From Poecilobothrus nobilitatus (lineage: Eukaryota > Arthropoda > Insecta > Diptera > Dolichopodidae): DNA of 64,000 bases. The translations under genes and the position numbers were made by a program. The stretch spans positions 102,420,141 through 102,484,140 of the forward strand of contig OX352772.1 in the NCBI GenBank assembly GCA_947095535.1, given 5' to 3'. Positions 49,868 to 62,342 of the stretch are shown here, piece after piece (the stretch's first letter is position 1; each line of letters starts with the position of its first letter). The notes under the pieces were generated by a model. That model saw only the letters and a list, made by a program, of their open reading frames with translations. It was not told where the DNA came from and made no database searches.

Positions 49868-51160
49868 ATGATTGAATGTATGAAATCAGAGCTTGTAATT
49901 TTTAAAACACAGCCTATTCAGTCAAGTATTTTACGATCTGAAGAAGTTTCCTATAACCCTATTGCTTCTTTAGATAATCCGTCTGTCATAGAATTTGTTT
50001 CACTAGGGCACGGTGATACATATAGAGACTTGTCTTCGACATATCTAAAATTAAAAGTACAAATTTAAAAAAAAGATGGAACTCAATGGAATAAAGATAA
50101 AAAAACTGATGGAACACCTATACAACAACCAAGTGTGGTTAATAATATGTTACATTCATTAATAAAACAATGTAATGTTCAACTAAATGGAAAGAATATA
50201 TCTCCATCAGATGGCAATTATCATTACAGAGCTTATATTGAATCATTGTTAAATTATGGTACGGATGCCGCTACAACGCATTTGGAGTGTGGTGGATGGA
50301 TGCTAGATAAGCCAAATATAGCAAAAACAGATAATAGTGGTTCAAAAGAACGTCAAAAATTATACCAAAATAGCAATGTAGTGGAACTTATGGGGAAATT
50401 ACATTTAGATATGTTTAACCAACCTACACTTCTCATAAACAATGTCGATGTTCGAGTTGTCCTAACATTAGAAAAACCAGATTTTTACCTCTTTGCAGAT
50501 GATACTGATGAATCTCAACTGAAAATTTTAGAAGCCACTTTATTTATGAGACATGTAACAATTAATCCTAGTGTGCTATTAGCACATAATGCTGTATTGG
50601 AAAAAACTAATGCCAAATACAATTACAAACGGGTAGAGGTAAAAACTTTTACCATTCCACAGAATAGTTCATCAATATCACTTGATAATGTTTTTATTGG
50701 ACAGTTGCCAAACACAATCATTTTTTACATGACAGAAAATACAGGTTACTCTGGAAAAAGGTCAAAAAACCCATACAATTTTAAACATTTTGATATTTCA
50801 CAATTTGTGTTAAACGTAAATGGTGTTCAAATACCTAATTCAGCAATTGAAACCAGTTTTTCAGATGAAAATAATTGCTGTACAAGAGCATACAGTACAC
50901 TTTTTTCAGGAACTGGAATTTACCATAATGATAAAGGTCATCAAATAACAAAAACCATGTTTAGTAATGGGTTTTTCATTCTAGCTTTTGATTTAACTCC
51001 AGATGCATCAGGAAATGAAGTGTGTCAAGGTCTACTAAATCAAGGTACAGTTAGAATTGAGGCAAGGCTATCAAAACCACTTACATCTACACTGACTGCT
51101 ATTGTTTATGTAGAATTTGATGCAAGTTTACAAATTGATAAAAACCGAAATATATTCTAA
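49868..51160 (+). pseudogene. mcp: Major capsid protein, Polinton C copy, one in-frame stop
   Basis: Same gene as at 17784-19085 with a handful of substitutions (for example F-C-M to F-Y-M, D-S-S-G to D-A-S-G, Y-G-E-F to Y-V-E-F). It has the identical TAA in the same place (50066-50068). A C-to-A change also ends the protein two codons early at 51158-51160. The shared stop shows that A and C copied this segment from one source. Confidence 0.88.
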
Positions 51161-51206
51161 AACCTATAAATAGCATACATAAAAGTAAATTTGAATATTT
51201 GACAAA

Positions 51207-51539
51207 ATGTCACTGTCTTGCGCACTTCTGGATGTAACATTTTATAGTGATGATAATAATACCTAGTTTTCGAAAGATATTTGTATAGTTGATTTTAAAG
51301 AACCTTGTAAAAAGTTTGTAAAAGAACTCAAGTATAAATTTCCAACTAGCGATTTTATAAATGATAATTTTGATAATTACTCCTTTGGAACTGTGTACAA
51401 CGATTAAATAAATAAAGAGCTCTGTCAAATACTAGAAAAATTTTATGTTATTATAACAAATAAAAAAATCAAAAAAGAGTTTTTATCTAATTATATTAAA
51501 GAAACAACTAAAGTATATGACTTGAGTCAATTTGATTGA
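51207..51539 (+). pseudogene. 110-residue small conserved protein, Polinton C copy
   Basis: Reads M-S-L-S-C-A-L-L-D-V-T-F like A, with TAG after D-D-N-N-T and TAA after V-Y-N-D. The rest is about 92 percent identical. Its TGA overlaps the protease ATG as ATGA. Confidence 0.72.
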
Positions 51540-52021
51540 TGAATACCCTAGGGATAAGTGACGTATTAAGATGTAACAAACACACACGTAAATTTTTTAA
51601 AGGAGATTTTGCTCTGGATCAACTCCCCAGAATAATTGAAAAACAAACTTTTTTAATTGTAAACACTGATAAACCAAAAGATCCGGGAACACATTGGTTA
51701 GCTATTTTTAAGCCAAAGAATGGCTGTGTTGAATATTTTGATTCGTTTGGTAGAAAACCAGATAAATTAGAAATTTTAAGTTATTTAAAAAATCAATGTA
51801 TAATTTTTAATAATAAACAGTTACAAAGTAACTATTCAGATGTCTGCGGGCAATATTGTTGTGTTTATACGTGGTATAGATGTTGCGGTTATAGTATGAA
51901 CGCTTTTTTAAAAAAATTTAATAAAGGAAATGAACTAGAAAACGATAACTATATTTTAAGTACCTTTCAAAATGTATTTGGAAAATATAACTCATTACAA
52001 ATTTGTGTTCCTAAAACATAG
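51539..52021 (+). CDS. Adenain-like protease, Polinton C copy
   Basis: About 160 residues, open. Catalytic His, Asp, Gln and Cys blocks (G-T-H-W, Y-F-D-S-F, Q-L-Q-S, V-C-G-Q-Y-C-C) are identical to A. After N-A-F-L-K the C-terminus diverges sharply from A (K-F-N-K-G-N-E-L versus Q-F-N-K-E-N-H-I and onward), at about 51925. Confidence 0.88.
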   Translation: MNTLGISDVLRCNKHTRKFFKGDFALDQLPRIIEKQTFLIVNTDKPKDPGTHWLAIFKPKNGCVEYFDSFGRKPDKLEILSYLKNQCIIFNNKQLQSNYSDVCGQYCCVYTWYRCCGYSMNAFLKKFNKGNELENDNYILSTFQNVFGKYNSLQICVPKT

Positions 52022-52065
52022 AAATAATAAAAACAATATAAACAGGTTTTAGTAAAATTAAAGGA

Positions 52066-52633
52066 ATGGAAGCACCAGGTCAGAACACAAATTCATTGCT
52101 AAGTTACACATATTTTCTCAATAAGAGTCATACATTAAAAATTGCTGTTGGATTTGACTGTGAGTCATTTGAAGCCTCAAGTATATATAATTCACCGTAT
52201 TGGTAAAAAGTCAATTGTCTTAAAATATCATGAATGGAATAAATTTTATTACGAATTTAACAAAAAACTCGATAAACTGATAATAAAAGATATAAAACAG
52301 AACTTTCATCATGGGCTAAAATCAGCAAACAGGCAAAGTATAAGTATTAACAAAGAAGAAGCAGAGCAGTTTTACAATTTAAACGATTTTCTTCACGCAG
52401 TGATGACCTATTATAAATCTGCTGAGTTAAATGTAAAAGACTATGTTCGGGAATATCTAAATTTATGTGTCGAACAACAAGTATTTAGGTTAGAAAGAGA
52501 AATTTATGTACCAATACAACGTTTTAATGTACAATGTAATAATTCAAGGTTATTTTTTGAAATTCCTGTAATTTTAAAGGAACAAATCTGTAATATACTA
52601 CATAAAACAAACAAAATAAATCACAACAAATAA
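52066..52633 (+). pseudogene. PC4-like candidate, Polinton C copy
   Basis: Starts M-E-A-P-G-Q-N at 52066 with L-S-Y-T-Y-F-L-N-K-S-H-T-L. A one-base change near 52185 shifts the frame before S-I-V-L-K-Y-H-E-W. The remainder is open to 52633. It is clearly more diverged from A (roughly 55 percent) than the capsid genes are. Confidence 0.65.
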
Positions 52634-52698
52634 TATAAAAATTTTTATTTTTTATTTATATGTTTTAGTAGGACAAATATTTTTCTGTACACCTTTCA

Positions 52699-52971
52699 TT
52701 AAAATAATAAATCATTGAAATAATCAAGATCTCCCTGCTGATTATTTATGTCCCAAATTTCATTAAATGGAACTGCTTCCTCATCTTCCTCAATTTCTTC
52801 TTCTTCTTCGTCTTCTAATTCAACTATCTGGAACAGTGGTATAAATTCCTCAGTTTCTGCTAAATCTTCATTGTCCATGGTGGACGTAATTTCATTTTCT
52901 TGTATCTGATCTTGTGTATTTACATCATCTACAGTTTCTTTAAATGGAAATGATGTGGAATCAGGCAGCAT
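52699..52971 (-). CDS. Acidic small protein of Polinton C
   Basis: 90 residues, open, from ATG 52971. It has a long acidic core (E-D-E-E-E-E-E-I-E-E-D-E-E at about 55-67) between hydrophobic Phe/Leu/Ile patches, and ends I-W-D-I-N-N-Q-Q-G-D-L-D-Y-F. Remnants of the end are in A (16239-16298) and B. It could be a DNA mimic or an activation-domain-like protein, which is speculation. It converges with the PC4-like gene and is divergent from the integrase. Confidence 0.55.
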   Translation of the reverse strand: MLPDSTSFPFKETVDDVNTQDQIQENEITSTMDNEDLAETEEFIPLFQIVELEDEEEEEIEEDEEAVPFNEIWDINNQQGDLDYFNDLLF

Positions 52972-53161
52972 TTCAGTGAGTTGTTGAGCAGTCAGAATGG
53001 AAATGAATAAAATTTGAAAATAAAAGTTGAGTTATATACTTATGTAGAAAAGTATAAAAGCAAATTAAACTCAATTAGATGATTAGTTTAAACCATGCTT
53101 TGGTCTATCATTTTATGTATAATAATTATTATAACATTACCTTTAACATTTTTAAAACAAA

Positions 53162-54070
53162 ATGTCAAGAGCTCAAATAGTGACTGAAATTCATAGACAG
53201 GCAAGACGTAAATTTCTTAGAAGAAAATTCAAACAGAAAGGTCTAAATGACACGTGGCAAATCGATTTAGTCGAAATGATACCTTATGGAAAATTTAATA
53301 ATGGTTATAAATATATACTGACGGTCATTGATACTTTTTCCAAATATGCCTATGCTGAACCTGTGAAAACAAAAAATTCTGAAAATGTTTTAAATGCCTT
53401 AAAAACAATTATTATTAGAGCTAAAGTTATACCAAAAAATATTCACTCTGATCAAGGCAAGGAATTTTTTAATTTACAATTTCAAAATTATATGAAAGAA
53501 AAATCAATCAATCATTATCACACATTTAGCGAATTAAAAGCATCAATTGTTGAACGATTTAACCGTACATTGAAATATTCTATGTGGAAAAAATTTAGTT
53601 TAAACGGGAACTATAAATGGTTACCTATTATACAATCATTAATAAAAGAATATAATTCAACAAAACATTGCACAACAAAACTTCCTTCTGAAAAAATTAC
53701 AAAGAAAAACGAAAAAAATATACTGCGGAATGTATATACTGAGCCTAAAATTTTTCAAAAAAGTAAATATAAAACTGGAAATTTTGTAAGAATAAGTAAA
53801 TATAAAGGTCATTTCGAAAAAGGTTATCAACCGAATTAGTCAACTGAAGTATTTAAGATTGATAAAATCAATAATACTTATCCTGTTACATATCAATTAT
53901 TGGACTATACTGATAAGCCAATTTCTGGGGGTTTTTATCAAGCTGAGCTTACACCTGTAAAATACACAGATACTTATCTTGTAGAAAAAATTCTGAAAAA
54001 GAAAGGAAATAGAGTTTTTGTTAAATGGCTAGGTTTTGATGACACACATAAAAATAAAATAAAATCTTAA
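53162..54070 (+). pseudogene. int: Integrase with chromodomain, Polinton C copy
   Basis: Starts M-S-R-A-Q-I-V. The catalytic blocks W-Q-I-D-L-V, H-S-D-Q-G and V-E-R-F-N-R-T are intact. TAG at 53837-53839 cuts it after Y-Q-P-N; the same frame then continues with G-G-F-Y-Q-A-E-L-T and Y-L-V-E-K-I-L to TAA 54068-54070. The aromatic end of the chromodomain (N-x-W) is lost. It is only about 60 percent identical to A. Confidence 0.85.
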
Positions 54071-54186
54071 CGTCTGAAAAATCAAATAAAATCTTAACAT
54101 CTGAAAAATGAAAATAAAATTAAAACAGTAGAAAATTTCTTTGAAATAAAATTTTTTTTATTCTATATAAAATTAGTCTAAAACTA

Positions 54187-54768
54187 TTACTGATTTGTGG
54201 CGAATTCAAAATCACCACATTCTTCTTTTAAATTTAATTGGCTTTCCTCATTTATGAGGAAATATTCATTTTTTTCGATTTCGTCACGGAAATCATTATC
54301 TTCAAATACCCCAACTTTTTGATGCGGTATAAATATATTATTTAGGGTCTTGAAGACCCATTTTTTACCGTAAACGGTGTTTAACTTTTTAATTTAATTT
54401 ATTTTATAGAGCCTACTTGGCTCCATATCTTTAACTTTTAAAAATTTAAAAAAATTTTTTTTTTTTAAATTAAATAATTCCACCAGTTTCCTTTTTCTGA
54501 TGGTATTTGATGTTGCCTTACTCTGATAATCTTGTTGTTGCTGTAGTTGCTGTTGTTGTAGTTGCTGTTGTTGTTGTTGCTGTTGTTGTTGATGATGATG
54601 CTGTTGATGTAGTTGTTGTTGTTGTTGATGATGATGAGTAGAAGCGTCATCTTCATTTTTCGCCTTTCTCCTTTTCGCAGGAAGACGCACTGCTGTACTA
54701 GTAGTAGCAGTTGTAGCAGTTGCAGCCTCTTCTGCAGTCATGAAGAAGTTTAAATATTCCTGTGCCAT
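54187..54768 (-). pseudogene. OB-like Gln/His-rich protein, Polinton C copy
   Basis: Starts M-A-Q-E-Y-L-N at 54768. Long His and Gln runs (54540-54640) precede K-R-K-L-V-E-L-F and V-K-D-M-E-P-S-R-L-Y. A single TAA after Y-K-I-N interrupts the frame, then T-V-Y-G-K-K-W-V-F continues to TAA at 54187-54189. Strand and place differ from A: here it is between the integrase and polymerase and reads against both. Confidence 0.65.
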
Positions 54769-55047
54769 ATCTTGCTTGTTTGAATTTAAACTGATATTTT
54801 TTGTATAAAATCCCAATGTATTTATACTAATTAAAATGTATTGAAGATAAATTTATATTGCTTTTTGTTTTTCAATTCTTTTTATTTTAAGATAGTATTA
54901 AGATGGGATTTTAGTTAAACAACCATAATTTATTAAAGCGACCTTTGATTACAATGTAATTGTTCATTTAACAGAGTGAATCTGTATTAAAAATTTAATA
55001 TTATTCTGTTATTCAAGCATTTAACATCTAAAATTCGTATAAAGAAA

Positions 55048-58000
55048 ATGTCGAAAAAAAATATTTTACAAAACTTTCTTACCGAAACTATATATAACAC
55101 CTTATATAATCGAAAGTAAAAATTCGGCATTTGTTAAACGGTTTAATATGAACGGGCACAAAATAAAATTTGTAATTAAATCCGTACCTGACAATAGATA
55201 ACCAATTAGCTGTATTAAGGATGCTATACATTAAATAATCAACATTGCTGTGAAAGATGTGAATTCCAGGGATAAGATTGGGTTAACATTTTGTAGAGAG
55301 ATTTGGCTTCATTTATTATAAACTATTTTTATTTTACGTCTACAGGTTTAAGTACAGACACTCTTTGTTTAACAGTTACCCATGTCAAATTACCCGTTGG
55401 TAGAGGTAGAAGTAATAAATATTGAAATTTTGATGAAGAATGCTTAAAAAGGAGAGGAATAATAGCAATAAAAAATAGCGATAATTTATGTTTACTGCGT
55501 ACACTTGTTGTTTCAATAGCTAAAATTTAAAAATTTAATGATTATGAAAAAATTCGAAAAAATATAGGAAAACTTCAAACTTTAACTGCTTTAAAATTAT
55601 TAGAAAAATCAAAAATAACAATTCCATCTGAATGGAATGGTTGCGGAATTCGTGAATTGAATCAATTTTAAAAATTTTTACACAAACACAAGATTGTTGT
55701 ATATAAATATGGAACAAGGGGTGCAGAAATAATATTTGAAGGATTGAATAATGGGAAAAAAATTAACTTGTTATATCATAATAATCATTACAATGCAATA
55801 ACCTCACTAACAGCTGCTTTTTGCACAGCATTTTATTGTGAAGAATGTCATATTCCGTATTCTAAGAAAAATGAACATAGATGTTCGAAAAGTTGCCCTT
55901 GCTGTGAAAACTCACCAGCTTGTTCACTTAATGTTAAAAATATTTTATGTATGCAGTGTAATCGAACATTTCGTGGTCAAACATGTTTTGAAAGCCATAA
56001 GGCTTCCAGTTCAAAAAATAGAAGCATCTGTGAAGAAATTAGAAAATGCAAATCGTGTTTTAAAGTTCATAAAAGAAGTAGGACTCATATATGTGAAGAA
56101 TATTTTTGTAAGATTTGCGATAATCATGTTCCTGAAAACCATAAATGCTTCATTCAGCAAGACAAAACAAAAGTAAATTTTGAAAATTGCATTTACGTAT
56201 TTTATGATTTAGAAACAAGACAAGAAGAAATTAGCTCTACAAAAATAAAAGAACATGTTCCAAGTTTATGTGTGGCTCAGCTAAGATGCTTTAAATGTAT
56301 TAACATTGATTCTCTATACTTGAACCAAAGTTAATTATACGAGGTACAAAAATTATTGTTATGATAATTGATAATATTAAATTTATAGATTCTATGAATT
56401 ACTTTCCTATGGCCTTGGCAAAATTACCCAAAGCTTTTAATTTATCAATCAATTTGAAAAAGGGTTATTTTCCGCATCTATTTAATAAATTGGAAAATGA
56501 AAATTACATTGGCCCACTTCCACCAATTAAATACTATAACTCTAATACAATGAAAGCAGATGAGCGTAATGAATTTTTAATGTGGTATGAACAAAATAGA
56601 AACTCAGAATTTAATATGGAGAAAGATATTTTAGAAGACTGTATAAATGATGTTGAAATTCTAACTAGAGCATGTCTGGTTTTCAGAAAATTTTGTATAG
56701 AAGAATGTAATGTGGAACCATTTGTAGAAGCAACAACAATAGCTTCAGCCTGTAATCTTGTATATAGAAGAAACTTTCTCAAATAGAATACTATAGGAAT
56801 TATACCAAGAAAAGGATATAGGATGGAAGACAATCAGTCAAAAATTGCCATGCAATGGCTTATTTGGGAAAAAGATTTGAGAAAAATTGATTTGAAATGT
56901 GCATTTAATGGAAAAGAAAAACAAATCGGAAATGTTAAAGTCGATGGATTTTGCGAAGAGACTAAAGAAGTATTTGAATTTTACGGTTGCTATTATCATG
57001 GACATCCAAAATGTTTAACAAACCAGAGGGATATACCATTACATGATAACTCTGGCGATATTTTGAATCTACGATATGAAAAAACATTAATGAGGTCAGA
57101 GTTTATAAAATCATGTGGATATAAAGTTATTGAGATGTGGGAATGTGAATTCCGGGAGCTAATGAGACACAATGAAAATATGAGATATTTAGAAAACCAT
57201 TCATTAATTAATTTAGTTCCTTTAAATCCTCGTGATGCATTTTATGGCGGAAGAACGGGAAATACTTAAACATATTATAAATGTAAACAAGGAGAAAAAA
57301 TTAAATACATAGATGTATGTTCCTTATCCCCATATGTTTGCAAACGAGGAAAATTTCCCATAAACCATCCGAAGATTTATGTTGGAGAAGATACTTGCTC
57401 TAAGTTAAACAGAATGACTATTGACGGTATTATTAAATGTAAAATCTTACCACCAACAAATCTATTACACCCCGTGTTACCTGTCAAACAAAATAATAAA
57501 TTGATGTTCTCACTATGTAACACTTGTAGTGAACAAAAATATCAAGGAAAATACTGTGAACATACAGACGATGAAAGAGCATTAGTAGGAACTTGGGTAA
57601 TTGATGAAATTAAAAAAGCAATTGAAAAAGGGTATAAACTTTTAAATATTTATGAAGTTTGGAAATACGAAACAGTAAAATATGACAATTGCAATGGTAT
57701 TGATGGTTTATTCACTAAAATGATGAATAAATTTATAAAGATTAAACAAGAAGCCTCTGGGTGGCCAATAAAATGTCAAACTCAAAAAGAAAAGGAAGAA
57801 ATTAAATTAGAATACGATAAAGTAGTTAATAATCCTGGTTTAAGATCTTTTGTTAAGATTATTTTAAACTCATTCTGGGGAAAATTTGGGCAAAAGGAAA
57901 ATCAACAACAAACCACCATTATAAATCAACCTTTTAAACTTTACGAGTTTATAACAAACCCCTCTGTAGAAGTATGTCACATATTTCCAGTAAATGAAGA

Positions 58001-58602
58001 AAACATAGTGGCTAGCTGGAAGTATAAAGAAGAAGCAGCAACTTCTTTATTTACTGTCAACGTAAGTATCGCTGCTTATACAACAACACATGCTCGTCTT
58101 CAACTTTACAGTTATCTAGAGAAGCTAGATAGTAGAGTATTATATTATGACACCGATTCGGTGTTGTATATTAGTCGAGAAGGAGAATATGAACCACAAA
58201 CAGAGGAATTTATAGGAGACATGACAGATGAGTTAGAGTGTTATGGTACAGGAAGTTATATTACAGAATTTGTAAGTGGTGGTCCCAAGAACTACGCCTA
58301 CAAAATTTACTGTACAAAAGATAATACCGAAAAAATTGTTTTTAAAGTTAAAGGATTCTCTCTTAGTTATGAAGCTTCACAAAAAATTAATTTTAATAGC
58401 ATAAAGGAAGCAGTTTTAAATTCATTTAATAGCACAGACATACGTCATTTCAGATAATATTCGTCGAAATAAAAATCTCGATGTACTTACGATTCCTGAA
58501 ATAAAAAAATATCAACCAAAATCGGAAAAACGAAAATTTAATGAAGATGGTAGTTCTTTACCGTATGGACATAATAGGAATAAATCACGTGTTGATAAGT
58601 AA
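55048..58602 (+). pseudogene. polB: DNA polymerase B of Polinton C, full-length but broken
   Basis: Homology to A runs the full length. The first 230 codons are heavily broken. Open parts: 55744-56334 (zinc fingers, Exo I Y-D-L-E-T), 56361-56786, 56823-57269 (E-F-Y-G-C-Y-Y-H-G-H) and 57414-58457. The last holds palm motif B (I-L-N-S-F-W-G-K-F) and motif C (Y-Y-D-T-D-S-V). Motif A reads D-V-C-S-L-S-P instead of S-L-Y-P. Exo II is lost near 56330 by a deletion. A frameshift near 58450 precedes the C-terminal tail. It shows what A lost between motifs A and B. Confidence 0.88.
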
Positions 58603-58629
58603 ATCACTCAAATTTGTTTACATATTAAT

Positions 58630-60599
58630 TTAAAATTTTTAAAATCTTAACATCTGGTTATCGTAAAAAAAATTTTCAACTTAGATTTAAATAAAAATAT
58701 AATAAAAAATTTAATAAAAGATTTTTAACATAAAAATGTCTTTTATTTTTATCTTATGTTTACAAAATTGGTACCAAAAGCAATTAACTTCTTTTTGATT
58801 TTTATTATTTTTTATTTTTTAATTTCTTACAGCATAGAATGGAACGTAATAATAACAAAACAAAGTAAAATCGAAGATTTCAGGTTATTTTCTCAATCTT
58901 CTTATAGAACAGAAAAAAGAAATCCTACATAACATATGCACCTATAATTATATAATTTTTTTCTTTCTTTTGTTTTTATTTTTACTTTTTTACTGCATTC
59001 ATAAATTTTAACATTGTTTAAAAGAGTCAAACTAGTTTTAACAATTTATTTTACACCAGGTAAACAGAAATTAGAAGAATGCAAAATATTTTTTAAGTTC
59101 ATATGTACTTAGAACAAAATATAGAATATAGAGAAACAACTCATATCCTAAAATAGGTAACATATTTTTCTTATTTTTATTTTACATCTTAAAGCTATAA
59201 TAACAACTTTTAACAATTATTAATCTTCTTTATAAGCCAAACTACACTTTGTACTTCTTGTTTACGTTTTGTTTTTATTTTTATTATTTACATCTTGGTA
59301 TTCAAAAGTACCTATGAATATTTTTCTTATTAAATAATAAAAACAAGTTTTTTTCGTTTCTTTTATCTCCTTTTACGTATGTAGGTATATTTTATTAAGC
59401 ATGCGATTTTGCGCAATTTAAAAAAATAAACTTGATTTGATCTGAAAAAAATCATTTTTCTATTTGTATGATATCCTATTACAAAATATCAATGAATTTA
59501 TAGAAAAACCTAAATATCCTAAACTTCTTCAGTTCATTAACCTTGCCTAACAACTTCTACAGTACCAACAACCTTCATTTCCGACTATACAACCACTTGC
59601 AACTTATAAGTTAACAACCCATGCTTATAACCTAAACTTGTTCAGTTCATTAACCTTGCCTAACAACTTCTACAGTACCAAAAACCTTCATTTCCTACTA
59701 TACAACCACTTGCAACTTATAAGTTAACAACCCATGTTTATAACCTAAACTTGTTCAGTTCATTAACCTTGCCTAACAACTTCTACAGTACCAACAACCT
59801 TTATTTCCTACTATACAACCACTTGCAACTTATAAGTTAACAACCCATGCTTATAACCTAAACTTGTCCAGTTCATTAACCTTGCCTAACAACTTCTACA
59901 GTACCAACAACCTTCATTTCCTACTATACAATCACTTGCAACTTATAAGTTAACAACCCATGCTTATAACCTAAACCTGTTCAGTTCATTAACCTTGCCT
60001 AACAACTTCTACAGTACCAACAACCTTCATTTCCTACTATACAACCACTTGCAACTTATAAGTTAACAACCCATGCTTATAACCTAAACTTGTCCAGTTC
60101 ATTAACCTTGCCTAACAACTTCTACAGTACCAATAACCTTCATTTCCTACTATACAACCACTTGCAACTCATAAGTTAACAACCCATGCTTATAACCTAA
60201 ACTTGTCCAGTTCATTAACCTTGCCTAACAACTTCTACAGTACCAATAACCTTCATTTCCTACTATACAATCACTTGCAACTTATAAGTTAACAACCCAT
60301 GCTTATAACCTAAACCAAAACAAACAAAACAAGTTTTTGACCTACTAACCAAGAATAACCTACATTAAACCCGTCAATGAAAATATAGGTCAGTGGGCGT
60401 GGTGTTCGGTACGATATGGCATGATTTTTTCCCATCCCCAAGTGCAAGACTACTTACTCCCCTCCACATAAATTCCTATAAATCACTCACCCAAAATTAC
60501 CTACTAACATAATGACGCATCACTTGCGCATCTTCATTCAAACTATTGCTTTCTTTTTCTCGCACGGAATTCCCATGCCATATCGCGCCAATACCTACT
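58630..60599 (-). repeat. Polinton C right terminal inverted repeat
   Basis: Inverse of the left arm (24048-24217 and 44375-46030). It holds an extra segment of roughly 200 bp near 58960-59160 that matches 5606-5720 of the orphan arm but not the left arm, so the left arm lost it. Seven tandem repeats lie at 59519-60314. The tip ends CCAATACCTACT at 60599. There is no gene. Confidence 0.82.
59519..60314 (-). repeat. 112-bp tandem repeat in right arm of C, seven copies
   Basis: Inverse of the unit at 44534-44985. CAGTTCATTAACCTTGCC recurs seven times about every 112-114 bp. Copies differ at a few positions (TTGTTCAG versus TTGTCCAG), so they were amplified more than once. Confidence 0.9.
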
Positions 60600-60605
60600 C
60601 TCAGT
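60600..60605. repeat. Target-site duplication of Polinton C, right copy
   Basis: CTCAGT, one base different from CTTAGT at 24042-24047. Confidence 0.7.
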
Positions 60606-61785
60606 TATTGTAATATCTTCTGCTCTAATAGAAGAATTAGTTAACTTAAACTAAGAAGAAATATTTAATTTCTAACACTACCTCATTATTCTTAGATTGT
60701 TTATTAAGAAGTTTGTTAACAAGACTCCATTCTTTCTTCACGTTCCCTTTAAGAGTTATTAAACCCTCTAAGATAGTAATTTTCCTTACATTTACCTAAA
60801 TCATCCTTTATAGACTTGCTAAGCTTCTTAACATAAAGTTTTAATCTATTATTAGAGAAACACGTATTGTTGACCCGTTTAATAAATTTATTCCCATTTT
60901 TTATTTTTCTTAGTATTGCATTCGACATCCATGGCTTAAGTTTTTTAAATTTGTTACAATAATGTACATAATTACCTGAACTTGTGACAATATGCTTATT
61001 TAAAATTGAAATGAATTGTTCAAAAGCAATTGAAGGATCATCTTCAGCATAAACTTCTAGCCATAATTCAGATATCAAATATCAGATATCTAGCCATGAT
61101 TCAGATATTCATTTAATTTAACATAATCAGTTTTCATAGCATTTCTTGTAGTAGATTTTGATTTAGCATTAGTAGGGATATTATTAAAAAGTAAACTTGT
61201 CATTGCATGATCACTAATTTTTAAGTTCATTACCATACCAATTAAATTGACCTTTATGATTTTTTGAGTTCGAACAAACATGAGATCAATGCAAGTAGTG
61301 GAGAAGGCAATGATTCTAGTTGGTTCATTAATTGCTGAATAAAAACCAAATGAAGACATTAGACACAGGTAATCTTTAACATAATTTGAACTACTCAAAA
61401 TGTCAATAATATTTCCAATATTTCCAGCTCAAAAAATGTTGTACTTGGTGATATTAATATTATTTAATAATATTAAATAATAAAATTAATATTGTATTTA
61501 ATAATATTAAAAAATCAGGAATATTTCGATTATGAAATCTGTATATGCAAATAAAACAAAAAGAAAGTTTATTGATAACACAGTCTAATTTTAAAATATC
61601 AGAACTAATTATGTTAACAGATTCCACCACATATTTAATATCATTTCTTATAAACACTGCAACACCACCAGCGTAAACAATATCAGCTGAATTAATATTA
61701 GTTTTCACAGAGAGAGTTTCAGCGTAGGTGCTTTTTTTTGTTTTATATAACAACTCTCTATATTATGTTCAGCCACAGGAATATT
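60606..61785 (-). pseudogene. LINE ORF2, endonuclease and linker part
   Basis: Minus-strand endonuclease of the non-LTR element: G-G-V-A-V-F-I-R-N-D-I near 61665, then N-E-P-T-R-I, T-T-C-I-D-L-M-F and S-D-H-A-M-T-S-L-L-F (61320-61180). The linker with P-W-M-S-N-A-I-L-R-K-I follows near 60910. The N-terminal catalytic Glu block is not found, so the 5' end of ORF2 is probably truncated. Frames change several times. It continues at 24041 once Polinton C is removed. Confidence 0.82.
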
Positions 61786-62342
61786 TTAGCTAGTAAATAG
61801 CTTCATTACTTTTTCTTTTACATATGTAATGTTGATATCCGGAATGCCAATAATATCAATATTGTTATATAAACAGCTTTGCTCCAATTTATTATGATTA
61901 CTTTCAAGAATATCCAATTTTTTGCTAAGAATTTTATTTTTATCCTCCAGTTCCTTTATTTTTTCAACTTCCGTAGAATTTTTTTTTGCAAATTGATTAT
62001 TTCATTATATACTGTAGGCAGAGTAATATTATGTGTTGTTGTTCTTTCGCTGTAATTAACGTTTTTGATTGCGTTAGAAGAGGATAAACTGTAACTATCA
62101 GAATCAGAAATAATGTTCAATATTGGTGGTGAGAACTCTGAAGAGTTAACAGGAATTGTCTCTCTTAGAGATGAGGTACCACTCATACCAACACAAATAC
62201 TGCCTTTAAATATCTCTTTAAAATTTTTAAGGTCGGATTTAGGCTAATTAGCACATTGAAAATGTAAAAAGTTTTTGCAAATAATGCATTGAATTTTGCT
62301 GGAACTTCTTTTAATTTTCAAATTGCACTCGTAGCACTTCAT
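61786..62342 (-). pseudogene. LINE ORF1 with PHD-like zinc finger and coiled coil
   Basis: From ATG 62342: M-K-C-Y-E-C then C-I-I-C-K-N-F-L-H-F-Q-C, a PHD-like Cys/His finger. A TAG after C-A-N and frame changes follow. The stretch 61956-62186 is Ser-rich, then a coiled coil (I-N-L-Q-K-K-I-L-R-K-L, K-I-K-E-L-E-D-K-N) and an N-I-D-I-I-G-I-P strand as in RRM-like ORF1 domains. Such ORF1 proteins bind RNA in CR1/Jockey-type LINEs. Confidence 0.65.

Larger units (their letters stand above)
24048..60599. mobile_element. Polinton element C, split by Polinton B
   Basis: The tip AGTAGGTATTGG at 24048 and its inverse CCAATACCTACT ending 60599 are matched over about 150 bp. Both ends lie in the same LINE with a near-perfect 6-bp duplication. 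The left arm runs 24048 to about 24217, then after the B insertion 44350 to about 46030. The right arm runs about 58630-60599. The coding part is 45996-58602, so without B the element is about 16.5 kb. Its structural genes are on the plus strand. Nearly every gene has a stop or frameshift, so C is older or more decayed than A. Confidence 0.85.

Noticed and set aside
59519..60314. Satellite DNA or CRISPR-like array
   Set aside because: The array is confined to Polinton terminal repeats and occurs in inverse orientation in the other arm, so it belongs to the element.
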